64,000 nt of DNA from Nymphalis io. Lineage: Eukaryota > Arthropoda > Insecta > Lepidoptera > Nymphalidae. Shown here one piece after another: positions 10,926-22,620 of this stretch. Position numbers and translations under genes: made by a program. The notes beneath the pieces are model-generated. The model made no database searches. It saw only the letters and a program-made list of their open reading frames with translations, and was not told the DNA's origin. The stretch is taken from positions 434,001-498,000 of the forward strand of contig NC_065893.1 of NCBI RefSeq assembly GCF_905147045.1. The letters are read 5' to 3'. Positions within the stretch are counted from its first letter, which is position 1; each line of letters begins with the position of its first letter.

Positions 10926-11249
10926 GTCGCGAGAGTAATGATGGGAATGAATTACAGATCTTCCTTCGTTCGTCGCATTCGTCGCTATAACGGCGATAGC
11001 AACTTATACGTCTTGTTCCGTAACTAATATATTGAGATAAAATGTCATATTTAGTTTCACGTCTGCAGGTGGGTTTGACTCTGAAAACTATATTTATTGT
11101 ATTAGTATTATATTTGTTATTTGTAGACATTTGTCGCAATTTGACAAAAACATGAATTTTAATGTACCAAACATTATTTGCGTTCGCTTTTATTTCTAAT
11201 TTGTTGATTAAACAATTACAGCTCGTCAATAGCTTAGATAATAGTTTTT
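10926..11249. other. Noncoding, no gene seen
   Basis: Open frames here do not resemble a known protein and base composition changes through them. Confidence 0.5.
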
Positions 11250-11532
11250 ACTGGTGGTAGGGCTTTGTGCAAGCTCGTCTGGGTAGGTACCACCCACTCA
11301 TCAGATATTCTACCGCAAAACAGCAATACTTGATATTGTTGTGTTCCGGTTTGAAAGGTGAGTGAGCCAGTGTAATTACAGGCACAAGGGACATAAAATC
11401 TTAGTTCCCAAGTTTGGTGGCGCATTGGCTATGTAAGCGATGGTTGACATTTCTTACAATGCCAATGTCTATGGTAGTTCATTTACCTTTAGGTGGCCCA
11501 TTTTCCCGTCCACCTACCTATTCTATAAATAT
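11250..11532 (+). mobile_element. Family A copy A4
   Basis: Near full length, from ACTGGTGGTAGGGC to TATTCTATAAAT. A small internal difference near 11470 shortens the GGCGTTGGTGACC block. Confidence 0.85.
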
Positions 11533-11739
11533 ATAAACTATTGTATGTTTTTAGAAAATTACACCAAATGGACGATCAAATTGTCTAGTGATAAAACATA
11601 TGTAAATACCATAAAAAGGCAAAACAATTTCATATATTAAGTACATAAAAGTCATCATGGACGTTATATAAACAAAAAATATTTATTATCATTTCAATAT
11701 TGTTACATTTAGCGAGAGAGATTCACGAGCTAAATAAAA

Positions 11740-12005
11740 AATCGACACATATCACGCCAGTCAAACGGCGAATCGAAAACTATAAAGTGCCATGTGTATC
11801 GGCAATAATTACTAGGCGCACATTGGAAACAAAAACGCTTTTCATAGAACACCCTCAGCGTTCACGGATTTCATAACCGTAACCGGTTCACATTGTTTGC
11901 GACTACTATAAATCACACGAATATGTCGCTTGGACTAAAAATCATTGGGAGAGTAATTTATAGTGGGCGCGGGGTGCGGGGGCACGGGAGGGGGCAGCCA
12001 AGGTG
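11740..12005. promoter_or_regulatory. Candidate regulatory island with Grainyhead site and G-quadruplex
   Basis: Unique sequence containing AACCGGTT at 11881-11888, ACATTGTTTGCG (Sox/forkhead-like), two ATAAA-containing stretches, and a G-quadruplex motif at the downstream edge. No exon recognised. Function is inferred. Confidence 0.35.
11965..11994 (+). other. Canonical G-quadruplex motif
   Basis: Five G runs (3, 4, 5, 3 and 5 Gs) are separated by loops of 3, 3, 3 and 1 bases (CGC, TGC, CAC, A). This meets the usual G3+N1-7 rule with one run to spare. Confidence 0.8.
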
Positions 12006-12102
12006 GGCGAGTTTTTGTTAGCACTATTGTGTAACGGTCGGATTTTGGTCAGGAAAAGAATTTTTGTCGCCCTACGACGTTACAATGACTTTTGCTTGAC
12101 TG

Positions 12103-12210
12103 TTGACATTAAAAATCTTTATCAAAATATTTTTGGTTCAAGTAGGCTCATACAACCACTTTTGAATTGTCATTTACAAGATTAAATTTAATTTGTTGTA
12201 CCGAAAAGAA
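12103..12210 (+). mobile_element. Family E-related copy E4
   Basis: GACATTAAAAATCTTTATC, then AGTAGGCTCATACAACCAC, and a degraded CCGGTTCGGAAA core (TGTACCGAAAAG). Resembles a repeat common in lepidopteran DNA; diverged from E1. Confidence 0.5.
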
Positions 12211-12752
12211 CCGACAGTAAAAGAATTCTAACTACAGAAGTTTGAAAATTTTTTTTCCTATTAGAATAAGAGTGCAAAAATACAGAATCAAAATCGAATT
12301 TTCATCGAGTAGATTCATATAATTACTTATAAATCATGTTACAGTATTAAAATAAATATAAACCTGCCATAGAACATCTTTGAAGTCATTTGGTATGGTT
12401 TCGTATCTAAAGCAATTTTTTTAGGATATTCTTAGTGACCTTCGCCCGTTGTCATTGTAGCAATATAATCCACTTAAAAATATTTAGATTATAACTAAAT
12501 ACTCGAAACGGAATACAAGAAAATGAAGTATTACTATTTGGCCATTGAAATATTTTACTGAGTGGTACACAAACACAATTTTTTTTTGAAGAAAACTGTA
12601 GGTAGTTCGACTACCCCACGAAAGTCATCATATCATCATACATATCACCTATCTATAGGTACATAGATCTATATACCCTATTCCAATGACAGGATGAGTA
12701 AACGCAAATAAATAACTTTGACCTTGATTTGTCATTAATGGTATTGGTAATT
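12211..12752. other. Noncoding, no gene seen
   Basis: AT-rich unique sequence; nothing recognised. Confidence 0.55.
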
Positions 12753-12909
12753 GAAACATTCACGACCTTTTTTTTTTTTTTTTTTCTCGCTGGAAAAACA
12801 CATTTATGTGTTTCCCCCACCACTAAAAAACCAGCGGTACCCACTCCATCTTGTCGGGGGACGTCACGGGATCGCTTGCGCATACTACCGTGCCGAAACA
12901 TTCACGACC
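12753..12909 (-). mobile_element. Short retroposed insert with perfect 15-bp target-site duplication
   Basis: GAAACATTCACGACC occurs at 12753-12767 and 12895-12909. The 127 bp between starts with a T run (a poly(A) tail on the minus strand) and continues to GGCACGG read on the minus strand. The minus-strand text around GATCCCGTGACGTC resembles the 3' end of a lepidopteran non-LTR element. It is a 5'-truncated, apparently young insertion whose parent family I cannot name. Confidence 0.85.
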
Positions 12910-12923
12910 TGATTCTATTTGAT

Positions 12924-12964
12924 GAGATGAGATTCTACGTGAGATGAGATTCTACGTGAGATGA
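12924..12964. repeat. 17-bp tandem repeat, 2.4 copies
   Basis: The unit GAGATGAGATTCTACGT occurs at 12924-12940 and exactly at 12941-12957, then partly again. It lies just downstream of the retroposed insert. Confidence 0.9.
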
Positions 12965-15630
12965 CGACACGCATCATTGACGTTTTGTTTAAGAGTGACA
13001 GAGACATCACGATACTTAAAGATTACTCAAAATATAGTATATTTCAATAATTTGATAATCACTTTAAAAATAGAATTACTAATTTACGTCATCAAATTCA
13101 TCAAACCATACTTCTAATATTAATTATTTCATTAACGTATTTATATTCGATACAAGTCCACATACATTTATTATGCTTGGGTTTTATATATTTTTCATCT
13201 ACGTCGCCACACTGACAGGTTAGGGCGACAATCTAATAAAGTGTCCCGCGTCCCGCTGAGACTATCCGATTATATGTACAGAATCTTGTTACCCTATACT
13301 GATTAATACTAAGGCTGGACCGATGGTGGTACACGCACACCAATTTTATAGAATTGAATCGTAATGGAATTATTTGCGTCTCCCTTTCGAGGCTATTGAC
13401 TTTTTATTCGAGATAAAATAACATAGATGATTAAAAGAAAGGGTTTTCTAAACTGTTAACCATGTGTATTATTAGACGAGCAATTCTTGTTTATGCATTT
13501 ATTTCGTGTATTTCGGAAACGTCTTTAACGATTTGTCTTAAACTTTGTGTATCTATATAGGTGTTTCAGACCCTTTGTAATACTTTTTGATAATTGAATG
13601 GGAAGGAACAGACTTCTGACGCACGGGTAACACCAGTTCAGGAGTCAGGGCTACTTTTTATAATATTTATGTATTGGATAACAATAAAGTATTATTATTA
13701 TTCTGTGTTATGTGAAAATTACTAAAATGAATAATAATTTGTACATGAGGTAATATGACGAGTGTATCGCTGTATGTCTGTCGTGTGCCGCGACGCACGC
13801 AACTGTACCTTCAGCTGAACTACTGATTTGAATTTTAGTGATGCGCGCGTTTTACTATTAATATAATATTTTAAATTAACGACTTATTTATTATATATAC
13901 ATATATATTAATAAAAAATGCAAAATATTTACGTTTAAATTATGTTTTAAAAGGAGAATTTTATTTTGATTAATTAATTGAAATTATTATTTTGTCATAG
14001 TAATTGTGTAATAAATGATTATTCTGGCACTCACACCACAGAAATATTACAAGATCTGTGTTTTTGTGTCATATTAATTTGAACTTTTAAATTATATTGC
14101 CTATTTTTTCAATATTTCAAATAAGGAATAACTAGTTGAGTCAATGATATGTAGTAGAGTTGAAAAGAACTACCTTTAACATATTTTTGAGAAGTAAATA
14201 ACCAGAACTGTAAAATATAAGTGTAAAATACAGTTGTTGAATGACTATTATTAAAGAATGGTTTTTTTTGTGGTATTTAAGACCCCTAACATTAAAACTT
14301 CCTTTTGTTGAATTTGTTTCCCGTTTCTACAAATTTGTACATGCTAGATTAACAAAACGTAGTGATACATTCATACATAAATAACAGACTAATTCAAAAA
14401 CATTGTTTCACGTTTCTATATCATCGATAAAAACACATCACTGCTAGTAAAGGAGTGTCGGTGGCAGTGGTACAGTTTGCATAAAATCCTCATTTGTCAA
14501 GCACTAATGCGTCGCCGGCAGATCACCAACCCTCCACTGCGGTGTTATGACGACATTACGTCACTGGTAAGCTTAGTTCAGACCATTTATTTATTTATTT
14601 ACAACTTATTACTTACGTACTTTTTACATGACGATGAAAAGCTTAACTTTACTGGGAATCTATTTCTGGTTAAGAAGTTTCCGGTCAATGAGGTTGTATG
14701 GTGGTCAAGAATATAAGTTCGGGTCACTATTAAGTTTAATAAACACAACTGACTGAACAGCTGGAAAGACAAATTGTTGAATACCTAAATATATATTTAA
14801 AAAAACATATTTTGAAGGTAAAAGAATCTGGACTTTAATATGCAATAGAAGAATGAGATCCCTTATAAAAAAATAAAACATGGAGCTGAAAGATTATAAT
14901 CACGACATAGATAAAGTTTCCAACACAAATATTACTTCCTTAAACTAAACTATAATAAATGTATTAAATATTAAGAGTGAAAGTTTATCAATTACTTCGA
15001 ATCTTACCATTAACGAAACCACAAATTCATTCCGGCAATCCATTAAACGATGTTAAGGCGCGACTCTGAAGACCTTCATATAAACACTTCAATAAACGCA
15101 CATTAAAAGATATGTCTCCAATTTAACTCAAATTTATGGACACCATAACACCTACACTCGCATTCCGAAATCGTGAACACGTTAACTTATTCGCACTTTA
15201 CATACACTGCTGTATCCGTATTTAATCAACTGCAAACAAAGCAACGAAAACAGCAATGTATTTCGTTGTAGCGAATAACTTAGTAGCAAAATGTTATTTA
15301 TGGGATTCTATTAGAAGGTTAGGTACAAATACTTAGTCCCCCACATACCCCATAAACTTTAAGAAATGACCCGTTTATTATTCATAAAATTTATATGCAC
15401 TTTTATTTCGTCAATAAACTTCGATCTGTTGTGTTGCAACGTTCTTGAGGGTTCCCTCGAGCAAATAATCTTCTAAGTAAGGGATTAAGTGACAATTAAG
15501 TCAAATTCACATAAAATGTACTTAAATAATTAACAAATACGAATCTTACCCATAAGTGTTAAATGAAATTATAGATATAAGAATGAAATAATAGATTATT
15601 TTATAATATTACAATTACAACGTTAAAGTT
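12965..15630. other. Long AT-rich noncoding stretch
   Basis: No gene or repeat recognised. Small GC-richer patches lie at about 13200-13270, 13750-13840 and 14455-14580. The last ends at CACTGGTAAGC, a splice-donor-like string, but no exon can be supported. Confidence 0.5.
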
Positions 15631-15760
15631 TTCATTCACGGAGCACGAGACCAATATAAACGCAAATTAAGCACATACAGCTAGTGGTTTAGTTTGGGTT
15701 TGAACACACCACGTTCGGTGAAGGTCCATGTATTCTATCTACTAAACTACCTCAGTTCAA
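15631..15760 (-). mobile_element. SINE-B head relic B16
   Basis: Diverged minus-strand copy. TTCACGGAGCACGAGA, AAATTAAGCACATA and GGGTTTGAACACACCACG match the SINE-B head and upper body, with the B-box region near 15700. Confidence 0.6.
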
Positions 15761-16340
15761 AGTTTTAATAATAACTTATTGAAAAACAAATAAAACCGAG
15801 TTCGATGCCAAAAATACCAAAATCGCTATATGCACACCTATAATATTTGAAGATTTTTCTCAACTTCTCATGGATCCCATTATTAGAACTGAATTTTGAT
15901 ATAAATGAGACCAATCTGAAAGTACTTATATAGTTACAAATCAAAAACCACTTATAAATAAAGGAGTTCTGAGGTAAATTACATAAAAATAAATCAATCT
16001 AATTAAAAATCTGCCCCTTTTTTGATGTTAATAACAAAAAATAATTGTTAAATTCACTCTGTATAAAACTATATATGAATTCAGAAGATTATTTAAATCG
16101 TAACGAAACATCTTCGTATGATACAATATGACGCTGTGTTGTCAGTATTAAAATTTAATACGACCGCAAAAACGTTCGTTTTATGCCCAATCAAATGTTT
16201 TATTAATCCTTGACTTCATACGATGATGCGTTTTTATATTTACAACATCACGAGATAATTATTATATGTTACGAGTTATAAATATTTTGATCTGTGTTTG
16301 AACATTCGCGTAGCCAAGGATAACTTTGTCGTATTTAATG
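15761..16340. other. Noncoding, no gene seen
   Basis: AT-rich unique sequence; nothing recognised. Confidence 0.55.
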
Positions 16341-16341
16341 C

Positions 16342-16389
16342 TTAGGTGAGTATATACCTAATTAAAGACCGTTAGGTGAGTATACACCT
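16342..16389. repeat. 18-bp direct repeat next to family A copy
   Basis: TTAGGTGAGTATATACCT at 16342 recurs with one mismatch at 16372, a 30-bp period. The second copy ends just before family A copy A5. It is not repeated on the far side of A5, so it is not a simple target-site duplication. Confidence 0.8.
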
Positions 16390-16390
16390 T

Positions 16391-16626
16391 ACTGGAAGGT
16401 CTTTGTGCAAGCTCGTTTGGGTAGGTACCACCCACTCATCAGATATTCTATCGAAAAACGGCAGTACTTGGTATTTTGTGTTCCGGTTTGAAGGCTGAGT
16501 GACTACAGGCACAAGGGACATAACATCTTAGTTCTCAAGGTTGGTGGTGCATTAGCGATGTAAGCGATGGTTAACATTTCTTATAATGGCCCATATGCTT
16601 GTCCGCCTATCTATTAAAAAAAAAAG
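16391..16626 (+). mobile_element. Family A copy A5, with internal deletions
   Basis: Full 5' start and an A-run at the 3' end. It lacks GAGCCAGTGTAATT and the CCAATGTCTATGGGCGTTGG block. Confidence 0.85.
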
Positions 16627-16693
16627 CAATGGTTAAAAGACAAGTCCTTGTCAAAGCGTACACAATATATAGTTTGTATTTAATGATAAATCC

Positions 16694-16729
16694 TACAATA
16701 TTAGTTATGATAACATAACTAATATTGTA
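16694..16729. repeat. 16-bp perfect hairpin, 4-nt loop
   Basis: TACAATATTAGTTATG at 16694-16709 is the exact reverse complement of 16714-16729. AT-rich, with no T-run directly after it that would suggest Pol III termination. Confidence 0.9.
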
Positions 16730-16967
16730 ACGGACAATTAAAAATTAATTATACAAAAGGTATTTTTTTATATTTTTTAGTTTTTACTCATTCGTATTTT
16801 ACTTTTATGACGGTTTGTCTCGATCATAAAAATTTGCAAGGATAAACTAAAAGATTAATAACAATAAAATATTAATAGTAATCTTTATTATAAACATAAC
16901 AATTATTTATTTTGTTTAATAAAGGTACAAACAGTATATAATTAAGGCGAATATTACTCAAACATAC

Positions 16968-17552
16968 ACCAAATCCTTTTCGCGTCCACTGCTGGACATA
17001 GGTCTCTCCAATGGCACGCCACTGAGCTCGATTTTCAGCTCTTAATTTCCAACCGCTGCCAGCCACCTTGCGTATATCATCACTACACCTAACTGGAGGG
17101 CGTCCTACGCTACGTTTGCCAAGGCGTAGTCTCCAGTCCAGAACACGTCTACTCCAACGGTCGTCGGTTCTGCGACATATGTGTCCAGCCCACTGTCACT
17201 TCCGCTTACTAATCCTTCGGGCTATGTCGATAACCTTGGTTCTCTGTCGGATCACCACATTTGGGATTCGATCCTTCAGAGAAACTCCGAGCATAGCCCT
17301 CTCCATAGCTCGCTGAGCGACCTTAAAATGGTGGACCAAACGTACTGTCAGTGTCCACGTCTCGGCTCCGTAGGTCATAACTGGTAAGATGCACTCGTTG
17401 AAGACTTTTTCGTCTTCAAGCATTGTGGTATCCGTGACGAAAAGACTTGACCGAGTTTTCTATACTCTGCCCAGCACAGCTGTACTCTTCTTCGTGCTTC
17501 CCCCTCGAAATTGTTTCGACCCAACTGCAAAGTTTGCCCAAGGTACACAAAA
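16968..17552 (-). pseudogene. RTE-type LINE, C-terminal fragment of the reverse transcriptase ORF
   Basis: The minus strand encodes recognisable LINE C-terminal blocks in order: FVYLGQTLQLGRNNFEGEAR near 17545, SSRIPQCLKTK, then (next frame) LPVMTYGAETW, QRAMERAMLGVSLKDRI, QWAGHI and GKRSVGRPPVR, then VAGSGW and GETYVQQWT at about 16990. The catalytic YADD region and everything upstream are missing. A frameshift lies near 17400 and a stop (TGA on the minus strand) at 17196-17198 replaces a codon in the K-W-Q stretch. No flanking duplication was found. It belongs to a different lineage from the RTE at 59.8 kb. Confidence 0.85.
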
Positions 17553-18684
17553 CACCAAATATTTGACACTAATTTAATGACATAAAAACTTACTATAATA
17601 TACTAATTTAAACGTCCAAACAAACATACATTAATTATAATCTTATATATTAGGAAAGTAGAAGATAGGACTTTTACAGGTTCTAGAGTTTGCGCTTATG
17701 TAAATCGTCATATCAATGTAACAAATTGATATATAGCCTTACTTTATAACTTGGATATTAAGTTACCATCCACCCATTCACCTTACAAGTTCTGATAAAG
17801 ACTCTATTATGCTCAACTGAGCATCGAGTCTTCGTAAAAGGGATCCGAAATTAACGGTTCGAGATATACTCGTCTCGATTTGACTCGCCCGATTTTATGT
17901 TAATTTAATATTTTGGGGTCCCTGGGTAGCTGTAGGGGAGACACGTGGGGTAAATGGCGATTTGCAAAAGCAAACGTACCTGTGTGTGTGTACAAATTAT
18001 GATTTTCAATTTATCTGATTATATTTTCTTCTAATGAACGCTGCAAACAATAATTAATATATTAATGAACTATTATATTATGTGATAAAAATGAAGTTAC
18101 TTTTTTATCGTTTGGAACGAAACAGCGACGTTATTAACAAAAATGAAAAAATATTGTGTTTAAATTTGTTTATTATATTAAAAGAAAAAAAAACAACATA
18201 TTGTGTTAATTTCTCTTCAGTTTTGTTTCTCTTAATGGAAACATTATTTATTGTTTTCAAATGTGTGTTGATAACAGCGATAAAATTTTACCAGTAGGTA
18301 GCAATATTTCAATTACATAGATACGTTTCATTATATCGTATTATTATTATATTATGAAGAAAAAGGATACAATCAATTTTATTACACAATTAAACAAAAA
18401 TATTAATATCGAATAATTTATTTTGAATTTTACATTATCTTCTAAAAGTCAATAAAGTTTCTAATCTTAAAAATAAAAATGAAAAAATTAACAATGAAAT
18501 TATATTAACAGTACAACATTTTTTTTGAAATCTTCGTGAGCAAATGTCATTATATAAAATAAAAGGCTTAAGCTCATTTTAAATATATTAAATGAATAAT
18601 TCATCAAAATGAAATAATTAATAGAATATTATCTGTTAAAAGTGATTAATAGTGCTATTCTGTTAAAATATTCTTCGTATCTCA
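17553..18684. other. Noncoding, no gene seen
   Basis: AT-rich. A GC-richer patch at about 17800-17960 includes CTCGTCTCGATTTGACTCG and ACACGTGGGG; no exon supported. Confidence 0.5.
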
Positions 18685-19085
18685 CTAGAGCTTAGAACAT
18701 CGTCGTAAGATTGCCTGTGTGTCGGTATTCTACAGGATATATTTCGGAGAGTGTGCTCAGGAACTATTTAATTTGGTTAGCCCGTCACGTTTTTACCACA
18801 GAACTGCGAGGCATCCAAAAGATCTGCACTCGTACGTAGTTGACGTGACGCTAAAGACACGTACGAAACGATTTGCGTTTCGTACGTTACTTTTCGTTTC
18901 TGATACGCACCACTAAGGTCTGGAATACCCTCCCGACCTCCGTTTTCCCCACCACCTACAATATGGATACCTTTAAGTCAAGAGTGAATAGGCATCTTCT
19001 TGGCAAACGAGCTCCACTTTAGACTGTATCATCAATTTCCATCAGGTGTGATAACAGTCAAGCGCTAGCTAATATATTTAAAAAA
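18685..19085 (+). pseudogene. CR1/Jockey-type LINE 3' end, decayed
   Basis: The first frame reads SLEHRRK, then FYRIYFGECAQEL, PSRFYHRTAR and SYVVDV. After a stop at 18914-18916 and a frame change it continues with VWNTLPTSVFP, DTFKSRVNRHLLG and a terminal stop. This is the standard C-terminal tail of lepidopteran CR1/Jockey-like ORF2 proteins. A 3' untranslated stretch containing CATCAGGTGTGATAACAGTC ends in an A-run near 19085. No RT catalytic domain is present, so it is a 5'-truncated dead copy. Confidence 0.82.
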
Positions 19086-19761
19086 AAACCATACTCGTGG
19101 AATGTTGCAAGTCGTTAGGCAGTTATCAGAATCCGACTTAGAACTGACTGCAACTAACTGCTTCTACAGCGTCGTGTGCACTGACGGTGACACACTATTT
19201 TTAATACGACTGGTATAACTTTTCACGATCGTGTTTTGTGATCAGTCCATTGAGTATGAGTTACAAGGTTAGACGCCTAGGTTCGTTACAGAACAGAATG
19301 CTAAGAGTTAACAAGCAACTTAAACAAACTTGGAATTAATTGTACAATGAAAGCCTTATTAATAAAGGTAAGTTCACATACAAGAACTAAGTCGTACAAC
19401 AGTTGACATGTTTTTTGTTAAATTTAGAACACTCTTCAACCCTGCACCCTTCGCTCTGCATCCCTCCCAAGACGTGTCTCTGTAACAACATTACAATACT
19501 TTTATTACTATTATTAAATTCAAAACATAAATTTCTATTATGATTCGATACTTCGTGAACGCCTCATAAAATACAGTAAAGTAATTAAGTTACTTTTGTA
19601 TAATGTTATGGATACATTTTAACGTAATTATTGTGTTATTTAAATATATTTATGTATAGTAATATATTGTAGTATTTCTATTTCAATGAGAAAATAGGGC
19701 AGAATTGAATGAATCGATGAATGAAAATGGTGGGTGAAGAAAAACAATGTGATGTAATTTC
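19086..19761. other. Noncoding, no gene seen
   Basis: Mixed composition. A patch at 19090-19330 is GC-richer but no frame is supported. Confidence 0.5.
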
Positions 19762-19850
19762 CTAAGCCGTAGTGCAGCAGTGAGGTGGAATAATGTCCAT
19801 GATCTTCTCTCTCACAGCGCCTTTGCCCAGCAGTGAGATATTTGAGAACT
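19762..19850 (+). mobile_element. SINE-B 3' relic B15
   Basis: GCAGCAGTGAGGTGGAATAA and GCCTTTGCCCAGCAGTGAGA match the end of SINE-B. Short and diverged. Confidence 0.5.
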
Positions 19851-19980
19851 GACATTTAATATACTGTGATATATTGTAGACTAGTGATTTAACCACGGTT
19901 TCGCTCTCGTCAAAACTCGATATTGCTTTTTTCATAGCTCTTCCTTCAAAAATTATGATATTTCATTCAAACACTAACAT

Positions 19981-20268
19981 ACTGGTGATAGGGCCTTGTG
20001 CAAGCTTGTCTGGGTAGGTACTACCCACTGATCAGATATTCTACCGCAAAACAGCCGTACATGGTATTGTTTTTTTCCGGTTTGAAGGGTGAGTGAGCCA
20101 GTTTAATTACAGGCACAAGGGACATAACATCTTAGTTCCCAAGGTTGATGGGTCATTGGCAATGTAAGCGATGGTTAACATTTCTTACAGTGCCAATGTC
20201 TATTAGCGTTGGTGACCACTTACCATCAGGTGGCCCATATGCTCGTCCGCCTACCTGTACTATAAAAT
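19981..20268 (+). mobile_element. Family A copy A6
   Basis: Near full length, from ACTGGTGATAGGGCC to CTACCTGTACTATAAAAT, with scattered substitutions. Confidence 0.85.
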
Positions 20269-21421
20269 ATATATAAGCTAAATTTTTGTTATTATTGTTG
20301 ATATTATTTTATTATCTTAAGGATTAGAAATAAATAAACTTGTGGTTACTTTGTATCCAAAGAAACGACATTTAAAGTTTATTATTCCGTTTTTCCTCAC
20401 AATTTATTTATTACTTTTCTTACTCAGTAATCAAAAACAATAATCAAATAATTTAAAACATCAAATTTTTTTTAAATGTCATTTCTAAATTTTTTCTATT
20501 ATCATATATAAACTATTACACAAAACATAAACGCCAGTGTCGATGATAACTTATCAAATATTAAAGAAATAAAAATACAATTATTTCTTTACATATATAT
20601 AGTATATAAGGCTGCATGACATGAAATATTCACATGAATCGTATAAGTAGAAACGAATTTATTAAATAATATTCAGAATTAAAAATATACTAACAAAACT
20701 TTATTTTTCAATTTTGTATTTATTCTTTATTTAAAACAAAATAAAACATATCATTTATTAAATAAAGTTTATTTTGATTTACCTCAGGGATACAAATCTC
20801 TTAAAGTATAATAAATTAGCCTATAAAGTATCTTTACGTTCTAAAATAAAAATAAATCGATTCTGTGTCGCTGAATCTTCTTTTACATTTCGCACCCTTC
20901 GTTACCAAATGACTGTTGGACGAGATGACCATTTTAATAAAGGGTTTTTTCAAGTAACCTGATCTGCGGGAAAAATTATGCCAAAATAAACTTTATATCA
21001 TTTGGCATAAGAGCTACAATAGTCAGAGCGAGGATGAAATTTCTAGAGGGGTAAGTTTGACTGACAAATTGTTGAGCGTAAGAATGAAGATGACTTCTGT
21101 GTTTTACTGTAATACTATCTTGTGTCCGTAAGTGCCGCGTAAAGACGGTTTTATAACCACGCGCACCTGTTTTTTGATAAATTTATTCAATCTTTAGTTT
21201 AAAAAGGACGGTTTCTTCTGCTTGATTGTATATATATATAGTTCTCTAGTTTAAAAAACCTCTCAATGATAAAAGACGACTGGCACATACATACATACAT
21301 ACCAATGCTTTGCCAAATGTGGATAATACGCTGCTCTACGCTTAGTGACTAATAGTTTGATTAACACAGTTTACTTTTATTACAAGCGGTTTTATATAAA
21401 ACTATAGCTATGTTTGCGTAA
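20269..21421. other. Noncoding, no gene seen
   Basis: AT-rich. TTATGCCAAA at 20976 and its exact complement TTTGGCATAA at 21001 form a small inverted repeat with a 15-nt spacer. No other structure. Confidence 0.5.
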
Positions 21422-21760
21422 TCGTTTTACAGTACAGTACAGTACAGTAACAGCCTGTTAATGTCCCACTGCTGGGCTAAGGCCTCCTCTCCCTTTTGGG
21501 GAGAAGGTTGTGGAGCTTATTCCACCACGCTGCTCCAATGCGGTTTGGTAGAATACACATATGGCAGAATTTCAATGAAATTAGACACATGCAGGTTTCC
21601 TCACGATGTTTTCCTTCACCGTTAAGCACGAGATGAATTATAATCACAAATTAAGCACATGAAAATACAGTGGTGCTTGACCGGGTTTGAACCCACGATC
21701 ATCGGATAAGACTCACGCGTTCTAACCACTGGGCCATCTCGGCTTACGTTTCGTTTTACA
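21422..21760 (-). mobile_element. SINE-B copy B3 with 10-bp target-site duplication
   Basis: Full-length minus-strand copy. TCGTTTTACA at 21422-21431 recurs at 21751-21760. The 3' tail (read on plus) is a run of CAGTA units before AACAGCCTG, a different tail from the TTACGG tail of B2 and B6. Confidence 0.88.
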
Positions 21761-21780
21761 TCGGCAATAAAATGTTAAAA

Positions 21781-21801
21781 ATATATATATATATATATAT
21801 A
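21781..21801. repeat. (AT)n microsatellite
   Basis: About ten uninterrupted AT units. Confidence 0.95.
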
Positions 21802-21984
21802 ACAATTATCTCAATAAATTTTCAGATAAAACTGGTTACTGACACATCTGCGTGTAAACTGATATAAAAACTATTCCTAATGGAACAACTTAAAATATTC
21901 GAACATTAAAATAAACCCTCGTTCATAATTTAGAAATATTATAATCATTTACAATAACATCCATACCTAGCGTACGAGGGGAAA

Positions 21985-22200
21985 TAACAAAAGCTAGGTG
22001 CACACGAGCGACGCGCTTGACGCGGTACCGCGACCATTGTGTTCGCCCTCACTGCACCACGTTAAATATTATTATCAAGAGATTTATTGCATGGAAAATT
22101 GCACTTATTGTCGTTATTCGACATATATCGCCGTGTCATAAATAATTTTTATGTTAATTACAAAATCTCGTTAAGGTGGGGATTCTAACGATCGTAACGG
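21985..22200. promoter_or_regulatory. Candidate regulatory island
   Basis: CpG-rich block ACGCGGTACCGCGACCATTG followed by homeodomain/Abd-B-like strings (GATTTATTGCATGG, GTCATAAATAATTTTT). Unique in the window. Function is inferred from composition and motifs. Confidence 0.25.
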
Positions 22201-22439
22201 TTCTGATTTTACTGATATTTTTTATGTTAACAATATTATTATCTTTACAACCAAATGTTCATTATATATAAATATCTTTTAATTTAAAATTTTATCAATA
22301 TTTCAGTCGTGCATATTCTATAAAATTGTTCCATTAAAATACGCTGAATTAAGCTTCACACGTCATCAAATCCACCTTCTATCCGTGCCAATCTGTGACA
22401 AAAACAACAGTATTTTAATCTGTGCAAATCAAAAGCAGA

Positions 22440-22620
22440 GTTAATTCTGGCCGAGCTGTGTCCCCTGCGTCACTCTCACTCTCAACAATACATTAGCTAA
22501 TACCCTCGACAATGACAATATCTGCGCGGTTCACACGCACCGGCGATTCGCGACAGTGTTGCTTCTGCTCATGATGGATATGCGTACTCATATGGCCTAA
22601 TAGACGAACGGTAGAGTATG
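22440..22620. promoter_or_regulatory. Candidate regulatory island
   Basis: GC-richer unique sequence with clustered Sox-like ACAAT cores (AACAATACATT, GACAATGACAATATC). No exon features. Confidence 0.25.

Noticed and set aside
10921..11229. 102-codon minus-strand open frame
   Set aside because: No recognisable domain, no splice context, and composition shifts along its length.
20976..21010. 10-bp inverted repeat TTATGCCAAA
   Set aside because: Short, with a 15-nt spacer and no flanking duplication; weak as a transposon end.
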